This document shows positions 50,586 to 58,370 of a stretch of 64,000 nucleotides of DNA, piece after piece (position 1 is the first letter of the stretch; the number at the start of each line of letters is the position of its first letter). The DNA lies in the NCBI RefSeq assembly GCF_920987055.1, contig NZ_CAKLBX010000002.1, positions 1 through 64,000 on the forward strand, read 5' to 3'. The notes beneath the pieces are model-generated. The model ran no database searches, was not told the origin of the DNA, and saw only the letters and a program-made list of their open reading frames with translations. Made by a program: the position numbers and the translations under genes. The DNA is from Novosphingobium sp. CECT 9465. Lineage in GTDB: Bacteria > Pseudomonadota > Alphaproteobacteria > Sphingomonadales > Sphingomonadaceae.

Positions 50586-51247
50586 CCGGGGATCGAGTTC
50601 TGAGCGCGGTCCCGCCTGTGTTCGGCGCGGAATTTGCGGAGCAATTCATGCAATTGCTGCGCTGGCGGCGCGATGTCCGGCATTTCGACCGCCGCGCCGT
50701 GGGCGAAGCGGACATGCGCGCGCTGCTGGCCTGTGCCTCGCTTGCGCCGTCGGTCGGCAATGCGCAGCCGTGGCGATTTGTGCGGGTGCGGACGCCTGAC
50801 ATCCGCGAGGCGCTGGCCGCCCATGCCGATGGGCAAAGTGCACAAGCGGCGGAGCGTTATGCCGGGCAGGCGCGGCACGATCACTACCTGTCGCTAAAGC
50901 TGCACGGCTTGCGTGAAGCGCCCGAACTGATGGCGGTGTTCTGCGATGAACTGCCCGAGGCGGGGCACGGCCTTGGCATTGCCACCATGCCTGAAATGCT
51001 GCGATATTCCTGTGTGCTGGCGATCCACAATCTCTGGCTCGCGGCACGGCTGCGCGGCATTGGCCTTGGCTGGGTGTCGATCGTTGATCCGCCTTTGGTT
51101 CAGGCCATGCTGGATGTACCCGCGCATTGGTCGCTGATCGCGCTGCTGTGCATTGGCTATCCGGCAGACACATCCGACACACCCGAACTGGAACGGCACG
51201 GTTGGCAACCGCGTGAACCGTGGAGCGACCGGGTGTTCGAACGATGA
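50582..51247 (+). CDS. bluB: 5,6-dimethylbenzimidazole synthase BluB
   Basis: Converts reduced FMN and O2 to the lower ligand DMB. The 221-residue flavin-destructase fold shows LLRWRRDVRHFDRRAVGEAD, LAPSVGNAQPWRFVRVRTPD, HDHYLSLKLHGLREAPELMA and GIGLGWVSIVDPPLVQAMLD. The only start near the N-terminus is a TTG at 50582 that overlaps the cobO stop (TTGA); no ATG fits without losing conserved sequence. With BluB present, the plasmid provides DMB for cobT. Confidence 0.92.
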   Translation: MTGDRVLSAVPPVFGAEFAEQFMQLLRWRRDVRHFDRRAVGEADMRALLACASLAPSVGNAQPWRFVRVRTPDIREALAAHADGQSAQAAERYAGQARHDHYLSLKLHGLREAPELMAVFCDELPEAGHGLGIATMPEMLRYSCVLAIHNLWLAARLRGIGLGWVSIVDPPLVQAMLDVPAHWSLIALLCIGYPADTSDTPELERHGWQPREPWSDRVFER

Positions 51248-51272
51248 TTTTCAATCAAAGGACCAGAAAACC

Positions 51273-51680
51273 ATGCTGATACCCGTGGAGGACGGCCCCG
51301 CTATCGTGGCCTGCAACACTTGCCGCCATAGCGCCGATGCGCGTGAGGACTCCGCCGGGACGCGCGGCGGCGCGCAACTGGTGGCGGCGCTGCGACAGGT
51401 ACAGGAGAGCGACGCGCGCTATGCCGGGGTGGCGGTGCAGGAGATGCCGTGCCTGTTCGCCTGCACCGATTTCTGCACAATCCACCTGCGCGCGCCCGGC
51501 AAGGTCGGCTATGTTCTGGGCCGGTTCACGCCGGACGAGGACGCCGCCACCGCCATTCTGGACTATGCGGTCCACTATGCCGCCAGCGAACATGGCCGGG
51601 TGCCGTTCAAGCAATGGCCGCAAGGCGTGAAGGGGCATTTCATAACCCGCACCCCGCCGCAGGGCTTCGTTGCGGAATGA
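51273..51680 (+). CDS. DUF1636 family metal-binding-like protein
   Basis: A 135-residue protein with DUF1636 features: IVACNTCRHSADAREDSAGT (Cys pair), a second Cys cluster MPCLFACTDFCTIHLRAPGK, and GRVPFKQWPQGVKGHFITRT near the end. The Cys clusters suggest a metal or Fe-S site. DUF1636 genes frequently sit within B12-controlled clusters in alphaproteobacteria, but the function is unproven. The ATG at 51273 follows the bluB stop by 25 bases and the stop overlaps cobT by 4. Confidence 0.8.
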   Translation: MLIPVEDGPAIVACNTCRHSADAREDSAGTRGGAQLVAALRQVQESDARYAGVAVQEMPCLFACTDFCTIHLRAPGKVGYVLGRFTPDEDAATAILDYAVHYAASEHGRVPFKQWPQGVKGHFITRTPPQGFVAE

Positions 51681-52693
51681 GCCGGTTTGCGTCCCTTGCC
51701 GCCTTTGAAGCGGCGCTTGAGCGTTTGCCTGTGGCCGATGCGGACGCCATCACCGCTGCGCGGGCGCGGCAGGCCAGCCTGACCAAGCCCGCCGGATCGC
51801 TGGGGCGACTGGAAGACATCGCGGTGTTTATGGCCGGATGGCAGGGCACGGCGCAGCCGGTGATCGAACAGGGCCGCGCGGCGATCTTTGCCGGGAATCA
51901 TGGCTTCGTTGTCCACGGGGTCAGCGCCTTTCCCGCCAGCGTGACTGCCGCGATGGTCGGCAATTTCGCTGCCGGAGGTGCCGCCATCAACGCACTGGCC
52001 GGGGCCGCCGGACTTGATCTGCGGGTCATCGCACTCGATCTGGACCGGCCCACGGCGGACTTCACCATCGCTGCGGCAATGGACGAGACGGAGTGCCTTG
52101 CTGCACTTGCTGCCGGAGCGGCGGTGGTGGAGCCGGGGCTGCACCTGCTGGTCGTTGGCGAAATGGGCATTGGCAATTCAACCGCCGCCGCCGCGCTTTG
52201 CGCGCGCAGTTATGGCGGCAGTCCCGCGCAATGGGCCGGGCCGGGAACGGGCGTTGATGCGGGCGGAATTGCGCGCAAGGTAGCCGTGGTAGAGCGGGCG
52301 CTGGCCTTTCATGCCGATGCGCCGGACACCCCGTTTGAAATCCTGCGCCGGTTGGGCGGGCGCGAAATCGCAGGCGTTGCCGGGGCCGTGCTGGAGGCGC
52401 GCCGTCTGCGCATCCCGGTGGTGCTGGACGGGTTCATCAGTTGCGCCGCACTGGCGCCGCTGGCCGCCGCCGTTCCGGCGATCACCGATCATTGTCTGGC
52501 GGGCCATTGTTCGGCTGAACCGGGGCATATCCGCTTGCTGGAGCATCTGGGCCTTGATCCCCTGCTGTCGCTGGGGATGCGATTGGGCGAAGGCAGCGGC
52601 GCGGCGCTGGCCGTGTCGGTAATCCGGGCAGCGCTGGCCACGCACAACGGCATGGCCACTTTTGCGCAGGCCGGGGTGGCAGACGGCCTGTGA
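51677..52693 (+). CDS. cobT: Nicotinate-nucleotide-dimethylbenzimidazole phosphoribosyltransferase CobT
   Basis: Makes alpha-ribazole phosphate from DMB and nicotinate mononucleotide. The 338 residues match the family: LTKPAGSLGRLEDIAVFMAG, AIFAGNHGFVVHGVSAFPAS, VGEMGIGNSTAAAALCARSY, VVLDGFISCAALAPLAAAVP, SAEPGHIRLLEHLGLDPLLS and RLGEGSGAAL with the catalytic Glu. It is not the chelatase subunit of the same name. Overlaps DUF1636 and the phosphatase gene by 4 bases. Confidence 0.95.
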   Translation: MSRFASLAAFEAALERLPVADADAITAARARQASLTKPAGSLGRLEDIAVFMAGWQGTAQPVIEQGRAAIFAGNHGFVVHGVSAFPASVTAAMVGNFAAGGAAINALAGAAGLDLRVIALDLDRPTADFTIAAAMDETECLAALAAGAAVVEPGLHLLVVGEMGIGNSTAAAALCARSYGGSPAQWAGPGTGVDAGGIARKVAVVERALAFHADAPDTPFEILRRLGGREIAGVAGAVLEARRLRIPVVLDGFISCAALAPLAAAVPAITDHCLAGHCSAEPGHIRLLEHLGLDPLLSLGMRLGEGSGAALAVSVIRAALATHNGMATFAQAGVADGL

Positions 52694-53259
52694 GCAGCTT
52701 TCCCCTTTATCTCCTGCGCCACGGTGAACCGGAAGGCGCGGGGCGGCTGATTGGTCTTACCGATGCGCCGCCTATTGCCGCCGGTATCGCGGCCTGCGCC
52801 GATCAGGCGCGGAATCTGGCGGCTGAAGTGCTGATCGCTTCCGACCTGTCGCGGGCGCGTTTGGCGGGCGAGGCCATTGCCCTTGCGACCGGTGTGCCGC
52901 TGTCAATCGATCCGCGCTGGCGCGAACTGGACTTTGGCGCATGGGACGGGATGGCTCCCGGCGATGTAGAAGGCGCGGCACTGGCGCGGTTCTGGGACGA
53001 TCCCGATGGCCATGCGCCGCCCGGTGGAGAACGCTGGTCGGCGCTGGTGGAACGAGTATCCAGCGCCCTTGGCGATCTGGCCGCGCGGCCGACGCTGATC
53101 GTCACGCATGGAGGCGCGATGCGGGCGGCGCTGGCGGTGTTGTGCGGGTTTGACATGCACCAGACGTGGGCCGTTGACCTGCCCTACAATTGCCTGCTGA
53201 CGTTGCGCGTCTGGCCCGGAGCAACCCCCACGGCACAGATCGCGGGGCTTTATCCGTGA
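52690..53259 (+). CDS. Alpha-ribazole phosphatase-like histidine phosphatase
   Basis: A 189-residue histidine phosphatase: the catalytic LLRHGEPEGAGRLIGLTDAP, SDLSRARLAGEAIALATGVP, RWRELDFGAWDGMAPGDVEG and the second His in LIVTHGGAMRAALAVLCGF. In this position it would remove phosphate from alpha-ribazole phosphate (or adenosylcobalamin phosphate), as Salmonella CobC does. The GTG start overlaps the cobT stop, and the stop overlaps the cobS start. Confidence 0.9.
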   Translation: MSSFPLYLLRHGEPEGAGRLIGLTDAPPIAAGIAACADQARNLAAEVLIASDLSRARLAGEAIALATGVPLSIDPRWRELDFGAWDGMAPGDVEGAALARFWDDPDGHAPPGGERWSALVERVSSALGDLAARPTLIVTHGGAMRAALAVLCGFDMHQTWAVDLPYNCLLTLRVWPGATPTAQIAGLYP

Positions 53260-53996
53260 GGGGCTTCATCATCGCCCTGCAATTCCTGACGCGGCTGCCT
53301 ATGCCAGCTCCACTGCGGACAATCGTCGTGGATGATGCCGCGTTTGCCCGGTCGATGCGCTGGTTTCCCGCTGTAGGCCTGGTTATTGGTGCAGCGGTTG
53401 CGGGAGCCGCATGGGCAGGCGCGCTGGTCGATCACCGGCTGGGCGCATTAGCCGCACTGATCGTCTGGGTGGGCGTGACCGGCGCGCTGCACCTTGATGG
53501 CCTGGCCGACCTCGCCGATGCCAGCGGCGCGGCGCATAAAGATCGCGAGCGGCTGCTGGCCGTTCTGGCCGATCCCCATGTCGGCAGCTTCGGCGTTGTC
53601 GCGATTGTGCTCCAACTGCTGAGCAAGTTGGTGCTGCTGGATATGCTGGTGGATGCACGGGCGTTTGGCGCGCTGGTACTGGTGCCGTTTGCCGCGCGCA
53701 TCGGCCCGCTGGTGTGGACATGGTGGCTGATGCCGCTGCATCAGGGGCTGGCGGCTCGATTCCGTTCCGCCATCGGCCCGATCGATCTTGCGGGCTGGGC
53801 GGCCGCGCTGGCAGCGGCGGCGTGGTTCACTCCGGCGCTGCTTGTCACACCATTGCTCGTTCTGTGGTGGGGGTGGCACGTGCGCCGCGCGTTGGGCGGG
53901 ATTTCCGGCGATGGCCATGGTGCAGGCATCGAGTTGATCGAAACCGGCTTGCTGCTGAGCGTGGCAATCACGGGCCTATGGATACACACGACATGA
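53256..53996 (+). CDS. cobS: Adenosylcobinamide-GDP ribazoletransferase CobS (CobV)
   Basis: An inner-membrane enzyme joining AdoCbi-GDP and alpha-ribazole (phosphate). The 246-residue protein has FIIALQFLTRLPMPAPL, RSMRWFPAVGLVIGAAVAGA, TGALHLDGLADLADASGAAH with its Asp-rich site, LADPHVGSFGVVAIVLQLLS and several membrane segments. The GTG start overlaps the phosphatase stop. The stop overlaps the cobC start by 4 bases. Confidence 0.94.
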   Translation: MRGFIIALQFLTRLPMPAPLRTIVVDDAAFARSMRWFPAVGLVIGAAVAGAAWAGALVDHRLGALAALIVWVGVTGALHLDGLADLADASGAAHKDRERLLAVLADPHVGSFGVVAIVLQLLSKLVLLDMLVDARAFGALVLVPFAARIGPLVWTWWLMPLHQGLAARFRSAIGPIDLAGWAAALAAAAWFTPALLVTPLLVLWWGWHVRRALGGISGDGHGAGIELIETGLLLSVAITGLWIHTT

Positions 53997-54976
53997 ACAG
54001 CTTCAGTTTTCACGGCGGCAGGTTGGCCGATGCCATGGCGCAGTTCGGCATGGGCAAGGCGCCGTGGATCGACCTGTCCACCGGCATCAATCCGCATGGC
54101 TGGCCCGGCGCGGACAATCTGGCAGTGGACTGGCAGGCGCTGCCCGACACCGGCGCGCTGAACGATCTGGAGGCCGCTGCCGCCGCCTGTTTCGGCACTG
54201 ACCCAGCCCATGTCTGTGCCGTACCAGGCACGGAGATCGGCCTGCGGATGCTGGGTGACATCCTGCCCGGCGCTGCCATCCACGCCCAGCCCAGCTATCG
54301 CACCCATGGCGAAATGATTCCCCGCAGCCGCCCCGTAGCCCTGACCGAGCTGACCGGAACGGAGGAGGCGACCATCATCCTTGCCAATCCCAATAACCCC
54401 GATGGCCGGATCATGTCGCCTGCCACCCTGCTTGGCTGGCTGGCGGCGCGGCGCGACAGCGCAGCGTGGCTGGTCGTGGACGAAGCCTTTGCCGATGCCG
54501 CCCCGCACAGCAGCCTTGCCGCCCATGTGCAGGACGGACAGCGGCTGATTATCTTCCGCTCGTTCGGCAAATTCTTCGGGCTGGCCGGGGTGCGGCTCGG
54601 CTTTGTGCTGGGACCGCGCGCGCTGATCGCGCAATATCGGCAGCGGCTGGGCAGTTGGCCGCTATCGGCAGCGGCGCTGGCCATCGGCACAGCGGCATAT
54701 CAGGATGTGGACTGGACAGCCGCCATGCGGATGGCCTTGCGTGAACAGGCGGATGCGCTGGACGCGGTGCTGGCGCGGCGGGGCTACAGCGCGATAGGTG
54801 CTTGCCCGCTGTTCCGGCTGATCGAAACGGACGATGCCGCCGCGCTGTTCGAACGCCTTGCGCGCCATTCCATCCTGACGCGGCCGTTCGATTACGATCC
54901 GCGCTGGCTGCGCCTGGGCCTGCCCGCCGACCGACAGGCGCTGGATCGCCTTGATGCGGCGCTGGCTGATGATTGA
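53993..54976 (+). CDS. cobC: Threonine-phosphate decarboxylase-type aminotransferase CobC
   Basis: A PLP-dependent fold type I enzyme making aminopropanol phosphate for the nucleotide loop (CobC of the aerobic nomenclature, CobD in Salmonella). Its 327 residues include FHGGRLADAMAQFGMGKAPW, IDLSTGINPHGWPGADNLAV, ILANPNNPDGRIMSP, WLVVDEAFADAAPHSSLAAH and FRSFGKFFGLAGVRLGFVLG with the PLP Lys. The ATG at 53993 overlaps the cobS stop. Its end overlaps cobD by 8 bases. Confidence 0.93.
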   Translation: MNSFSFHGGRLADAMAQFGMGKAPWIDLSTGINPHGWPGADNLAVDWQALPDTGALNDLEAAAAACFGTDPAHVCAVPGTEIGLRMLGDILPGAAIHAQPSYRTHGEMIPRSRPVALTELTGTEEATIILANPNNPDGRIMSPATLLGWLAARRDSAAWLVVDEAFADAAPHSSLAAHVQDGQRLIIFRSFGKFFGLAGVRLGFVLGPRALIAQYRQRLGSWPLSAAALAIGTAAYQDVDWTAAMRMALREQADALDAVLARRGYSAIGACPLFRLIETDDAAALFERLARHSILTRPFDYDPRWLRLGLPADRQALDRLDAALADD

Positions 54977-55919
54977 TCTGACTGCTTTCCTGGCCTTGGT
55001 GCTCGACGCGGCAGTGGGCTGGCCTCAGCCGCTGTATCGCCGGATCGGCCATCCTGTGGGCATCTTTGCGCGGATTATCGCCGCGCTGGAACGGCGCTGG
55101 AATGTCCCCTCGCGTTCCGATGGACAGCGGCGCATGGCCGGGGCGGTCACCGTCCTGATCCTGCTGGGTATGGCGGGCGGTGCGGGCTGGGTGCTGCAAA
55201 GTCTGCTCGTGGCAATCGCCGGGCCTTGGGCCTGGCCCCTGATCGCTGTGCTGGCCTGGCCGGGTCTGGCGCAGCGCAGCCTGTACGACCACGTCCGCCT
55301 CGTTGCCGATGCGCTGGAGCGGCAGGATCTGCCAGCCGCGCGCGCCACAGTCGGCATGATCGTTGGCCGCGATACAGCCGCGCTTGATGACGCGGGTGTT
55401 GCCCGCGCGGCGATCGAGAGTCTGGCGGAAAGTTTCTGCGACGGGGTGGTCGCGCCGTTGTTCTGGCTGCTGGTGCTGGGGCTGCCCGGTATCTGGGCCT
55501 ATAAAGCGATCAACACCGCCGACAGCATGATTGGGCACCGCGAGGAGCGATGGCGCGCCTATGGTTGGGCTGCGGCCCGCACCGACGATGCGATGAACCT
55601 CATTCCAGCGCGCCTGTCGGGATTGCTGATCTGCCTGTGCGGCGGGGGTGGCTGGCGGATATTGTGGCGCGATGCGTCCAGGCACGCCTCGCCCAATGCG
55701 GGCTGGCCCGAGGCCGCGATGGCTGGGGCGCTGGGGCTGCGCCTGGCTGGGCCAATCGCTTATGACGGGATTCTTTCGGACAAGCTCTGGATTGGGGAGG
55801 GAGACCGCCCGGCCCGGACAGAGGATATTTGGCGCGGATTGGGCATCTACGCCCGTGCATGTCTGTGCCTGTGGTTCATGGCGGCCGGTATTGCAGGAGG
55901 TGCAGCATGGGCGCTATAA
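54969..55919 (+). CDS. cobD: Adenosylcobinamide-phosphate synthase CobD (CbiB)
   Basis: A membrane enzyme attaching the aminopropanol (phosphate) arm to adenosylcobyric acid. The 316 residues show LDAAVGWPQPLYRRIGHPVG, ATVGMIVGRDTAALDDAGVA, AAIESLAESFCDGVVAPLFW, YKAINTADSMIGHREERWRA and ARTDDAMNLIPARLSGLLIC, all CbiB landmarks, with several membrane segments. It overlaps the ends of cobC and cobQ. Confidence 0.95.
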   Translation: MIDLTAFLALVLDAAVGWPQPLYRRIGHPVGIFARIIAALERRWNVPSRSDGQRRMAGAVTVLILLGMAGGAGWVLQSLLVAIAGPWAWPLIAVLAWPGLAQRSLYDHVRLVADALERQDLPAARATVGMIVGRDTAALDDAGVARAAIESLAESFCDGVVAPLFWLLVLGLPGIWAYKAINTADSMIGHREERWRAYGWAAARTDDAMNLIPARLSGLLICLCGGGGWRILWRDASRHASPNAGWPEAAMAGALGLRLAGPIAYDGILSDKLWIGEGDRPARTEDIWRGLGIYARACLCLWFMAAGIAGGAAWAL

Positions 55920-57394
55920 TGCTTCAGGGCACCGGCTCTGATGTGGGCAAATCCGTGCTGGTGGCGGGGCTGTGCCGCGCCCTGGTGCAGCGGGGTTTGC
56001 GGGTCTTGCCGTTCAAGCCGCAGAACATGTCGAACAATGCTGCCGTCACCAGCGATGGCGGCGAGATCGGCCGGGCGCAGGCCTTGCAGGCAATCGCCTG
56101 CAAGGTGGAGCCGCATACCGACATGAATCCGGTGCTGCTGAAACCGCAGGCCGACCGCACATCGCAACTGATCGTGCATGGTCGGGTGCGCGGCACATTG
56201 GGCGCGGGCAATTTTCGGCAGGCACGGGGCGCGCTGCTCGGCGAAGTTCTGGCCAGCTATAACCGGCTCCGCCGGGCGTGCGACATCGTCGTTGTCGAGG
56301 GTGCCGGCTCTCCTGCGGAAATCAACCTGCGCGCTGGCGACATCGCCAATATGGGCTTTGCGCGAGCGGCAGGCGTGCCCGTCGTGCTGGTCGGCGATAT
56401 TGATCGCGGCGGAGTCATTGCCGCCATCGTTGGCACGAGAACGATCATCGACCCCGCCGACACGGCGATGATCCAGGGTTTCATCATCAACAAGTTTCGG
56501 GGGGATCCCGCCCTGTTCGCCGATGGCTACGCCCAGATCGAAAGCCTCTCAGGCTGGCGCGGCTTCGGCGTTGTCCCATGGTTGAGCGCGGCGGCGCGGC
56601 TCCCCAGCGAGGATGCCGTGGTGCTGGAGAGCGGCAAGGCGCGGGCTGAAAGCCGCAAGCTGATCGCCTGTCCGATCCTGCCGCGCATATCTAATTTCGA
56701 TGACCTCGATCCGCTGAAGCTCGAACATGGTGTGGACCTGCACATGGTTCCGCCCGGCCAGCCGATCCCGGCAGAGGCCGCACTCATCATCCTGCCCGGG
56801 TCAAAGTCGACAATCGCCGATCTGGCCGCTCTGCGTGCAGAGGGCTGGGACATCGATATTTTTGCGCATCACCGGCGCGGCGGGCTGATCCTTGGGCTTT
56901 GCGGTGGTTACCAGATGCTCGGCAAAAGCATCGCCGATCCCGATGGGTTTGAAGGTTCGGCCAGCGCTGCCAGCGGCCTTGGCCTGCTTGATGTTGAAAC
57001 GACCTTGCACGCGCACAAGGCGTTGCGTCCGGTCAGCGGGCTGGCGATGGGCGCGCCATTCCAGGGATATGAAATGCACATGGGGCAAACCAACGGGCCG
57101 GATACGGAACAGCCCTTCGCCGTTTTCGCCGATGGCCGCCGCGATGGCGCGATAAATGCGGGCGGCACGGTGTTTGGTTCCTATGTCCACGGCCTGCTGG
57201 CTGATGCGGAGCTGCGCCGGGCGCTGCTGTCGCGCATGGATGTAGAAGCCGGGGGCGTGGACTATGGCGCCTCTGTCGAGGCGGCGCTGGACGAGATCGC
57301 AGCCGCGCTTGAGGAGCATCTCGATATTGACGCGCTGGTGGCGCTGGCCATGGCGGAGAGACCCGCTTCCGTCCCGGCGGGAGACAGCGCATGA
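55907..57394 (+). CDS. cobQ: Cobyric acid synthase CobQ
   Basis: Amidates the b, d, e and g side chains of adenosylcobyrinic acid diamide with glutamine and ATP. It has 495 residues. The N-terminal synthetase domain has the P-loop MLQGTGSDVGKSVLVAGLCR, FKPQNMSNNAAVTSDGGEIG, and VVEGAGSPAEINLRAGDIAN. The C-terminal glutaminase has the active Cys in GGLILGLCGGYQMLGKSIAD and the His in GTVFGSYVHGLLAD. AGGAGG lies 6 bases before the ATG, inside the end of cobD. Confidence 0.96.
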   Translation: MGAIMLQGTGSDVGKSVLVAGLCRALVQRGLRVLPFKPQNMSNNAAVTSDGGEIGRAQALQAIACKVEPHTDMNPVLLKPQADRTSQLIVHGRVRGTLGAGNFRQARGALLGEVLASYNRLRRACDIVVVEGAGSPAEINLRAGDIANMGFARAAGVPVVLVGDIDRGGVIAAIVGTRTIIDPADTAMIQGFIINKFRGDPALFADGYAQIESLSGWRGFGVVPWLSAAARLPSEDAVVLESGKARAESRKLIACPILPRISNFDDLDPLKLEHGVDLHMVPPGQPIPAEAALIILPGSKSTIADLAALRAEGWDIDIFAHHRRGGLILGLCGGYQMLGKSIADPDGFEGSASAASGLGLLDVETTLHAHKALRPVSGLAMGAPFQGYEMHMGQTNGPDTEQPFAVFADGRRDGAINAGGTVFGSYVHGLLADAELRRALLSRMDVEAGGVDYGASVEAALDEIAAALEEHLDIDALVALAMAERPASVPAGDSA

Positions 57395-57918
57395 GCAGCG
57401 CCTTGTCCCACTTGCTGGTGCTGGGCGGCGCGCGTTCGGGCAAGAGCCGCTATGCGCAAGGCAGGGCAGAGGCCCTGGCGGGTGAACTGATCTATCTGGC
57501 CTCAGCCCAGGCCTTCGATGACGAGATGCGCGAGCGGATTGCCCTGCACCGTGCCGATCGTGGGCCGCGCTGGTCAACCGTCGAGGCCCCCCTGGAACTG
57601 GCGGAGGCGATCACGGTATATAGCACGCCCGAGACGGTGGTGCTGGTCGATTGCCTGACGCTGTGGGCTTCGAACCTGATGCTGGCGGAACGCGATACGG
57701 CTGCCGCTACGGAAGGACTGACGCGCTCGCTTTCAGCCGCACGGGGGCCGGTCATTCTGGTCGCCAACGAAGTGGGTCTGGGCATTGTACCCGACAACGC
57801 CCTTGCCAGAAGGTTTCGCGATGTTGCGGGCCGCATCAATCAGGAAATAGCGGCATTGGTTGAAGAGGCAGTCATAATGTTCGCCGGCCTTCCCTTGACG
57901 CTGAAACCTAAAGGATGA
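57391..57918 (+). CDS. cobU: Adenosylcobinamide kinase / adenosylcobinamide-phosphate guanylyltransferase CobU (CobP)
   Basis: The bifunctional enzyme that phosphorylates adenosylcobinamide and adds GMP. The 175 residues have the P-loop LVLGGARSGKSRYAQGRAEA, then LIYLASAQAFDDEMRERIAL, HRADRGPRWSTVEAPLELAE, VLVDCLTLWASNLMLAERDT and VANEVGLGIVPDNALARRFR, matching CobU/CobP. The ATG overlaps the cobQ stop by 4 bases. It is the last gene of the operon. Confidence 0.96.
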   Translation: MSSALSHLLVLGGARSGKSRYAQGRAEALAGELIYLASAQAFDDEMRERIALHRADRGPRWSTVEAPLELAEAITVYSTPETVVLVDCLTLWASNLMLAERDTAAATEGLTRSLSAARGPVILVANEVGLGIVPDNALARRFRDVAGRINQEIAALVEEAVIMFAGLPLTLKPKG

Positions 57919-57926
57919 GCGGCTAG

Positions 57927-57971
57927 CCATACCACTTGCCACTGTGCAACTCGTGGGGGCAGGTGGTATGG
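57927..57971 (+). terminator. Hairpin at the end of the cobalamin operon
   Basis: CCATACCACTTGCC (57927-57940) pairs with GGCAGGTGGTATGG (57958-57971), 13 Watson-Crick pairs plus a T-G wobble, with a 17-base loop, 8 bases after the cobU stop. There is no T-run, so termination may need Rho or the hairpin may protect the 3' end. Confidence 0.5.
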
Positions 57972-58370
57972 AGCAAAGCCAGATCCAGCGTGTCGGTGAG
58001 GCCGCCGGCCATCATTGTGGTGCACAGCTGCCACTAGATGATGTAGCGGGAATAACGGTGTCTGCGGCTCGCTGATTAGCGACTACGCCTTCGGACGCGG
58101 GGATCCCCGACCGCAGAGGTAATCACCGAAGTGCGCCAGTGCTCGACTGTCGACCGGTTTTGACAGCCTGGCCCGTTTTTTGTCCCGGTGTTGACACCTG
58201 AGCCGGAAACCTTTTGCCCCAGACCCCCATCCGCCCCATCTCACGCTAGCTAAGGCGGGTTGCGGCGAAGCCTGCCGTTTGAGCGGCGCACGTCGAACGG
58301 CAGCATTGTCCCACTCCTCGCCATTCCATGCTGCACAGATGGATCATACCAAGAGGAAAACCGTGGGGCG
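57972..58370. other. Intergenic region after the cobalamin operon
   Basis: About 400 bases without a convincing gene. It contains TTTTGACAGCCTGGCCCGTT and GTGTTGACACCTGAGCCGG, which look like possible -35 elements or remnants of an insertion end, but I cannot assign them. Confidence 0.35.
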
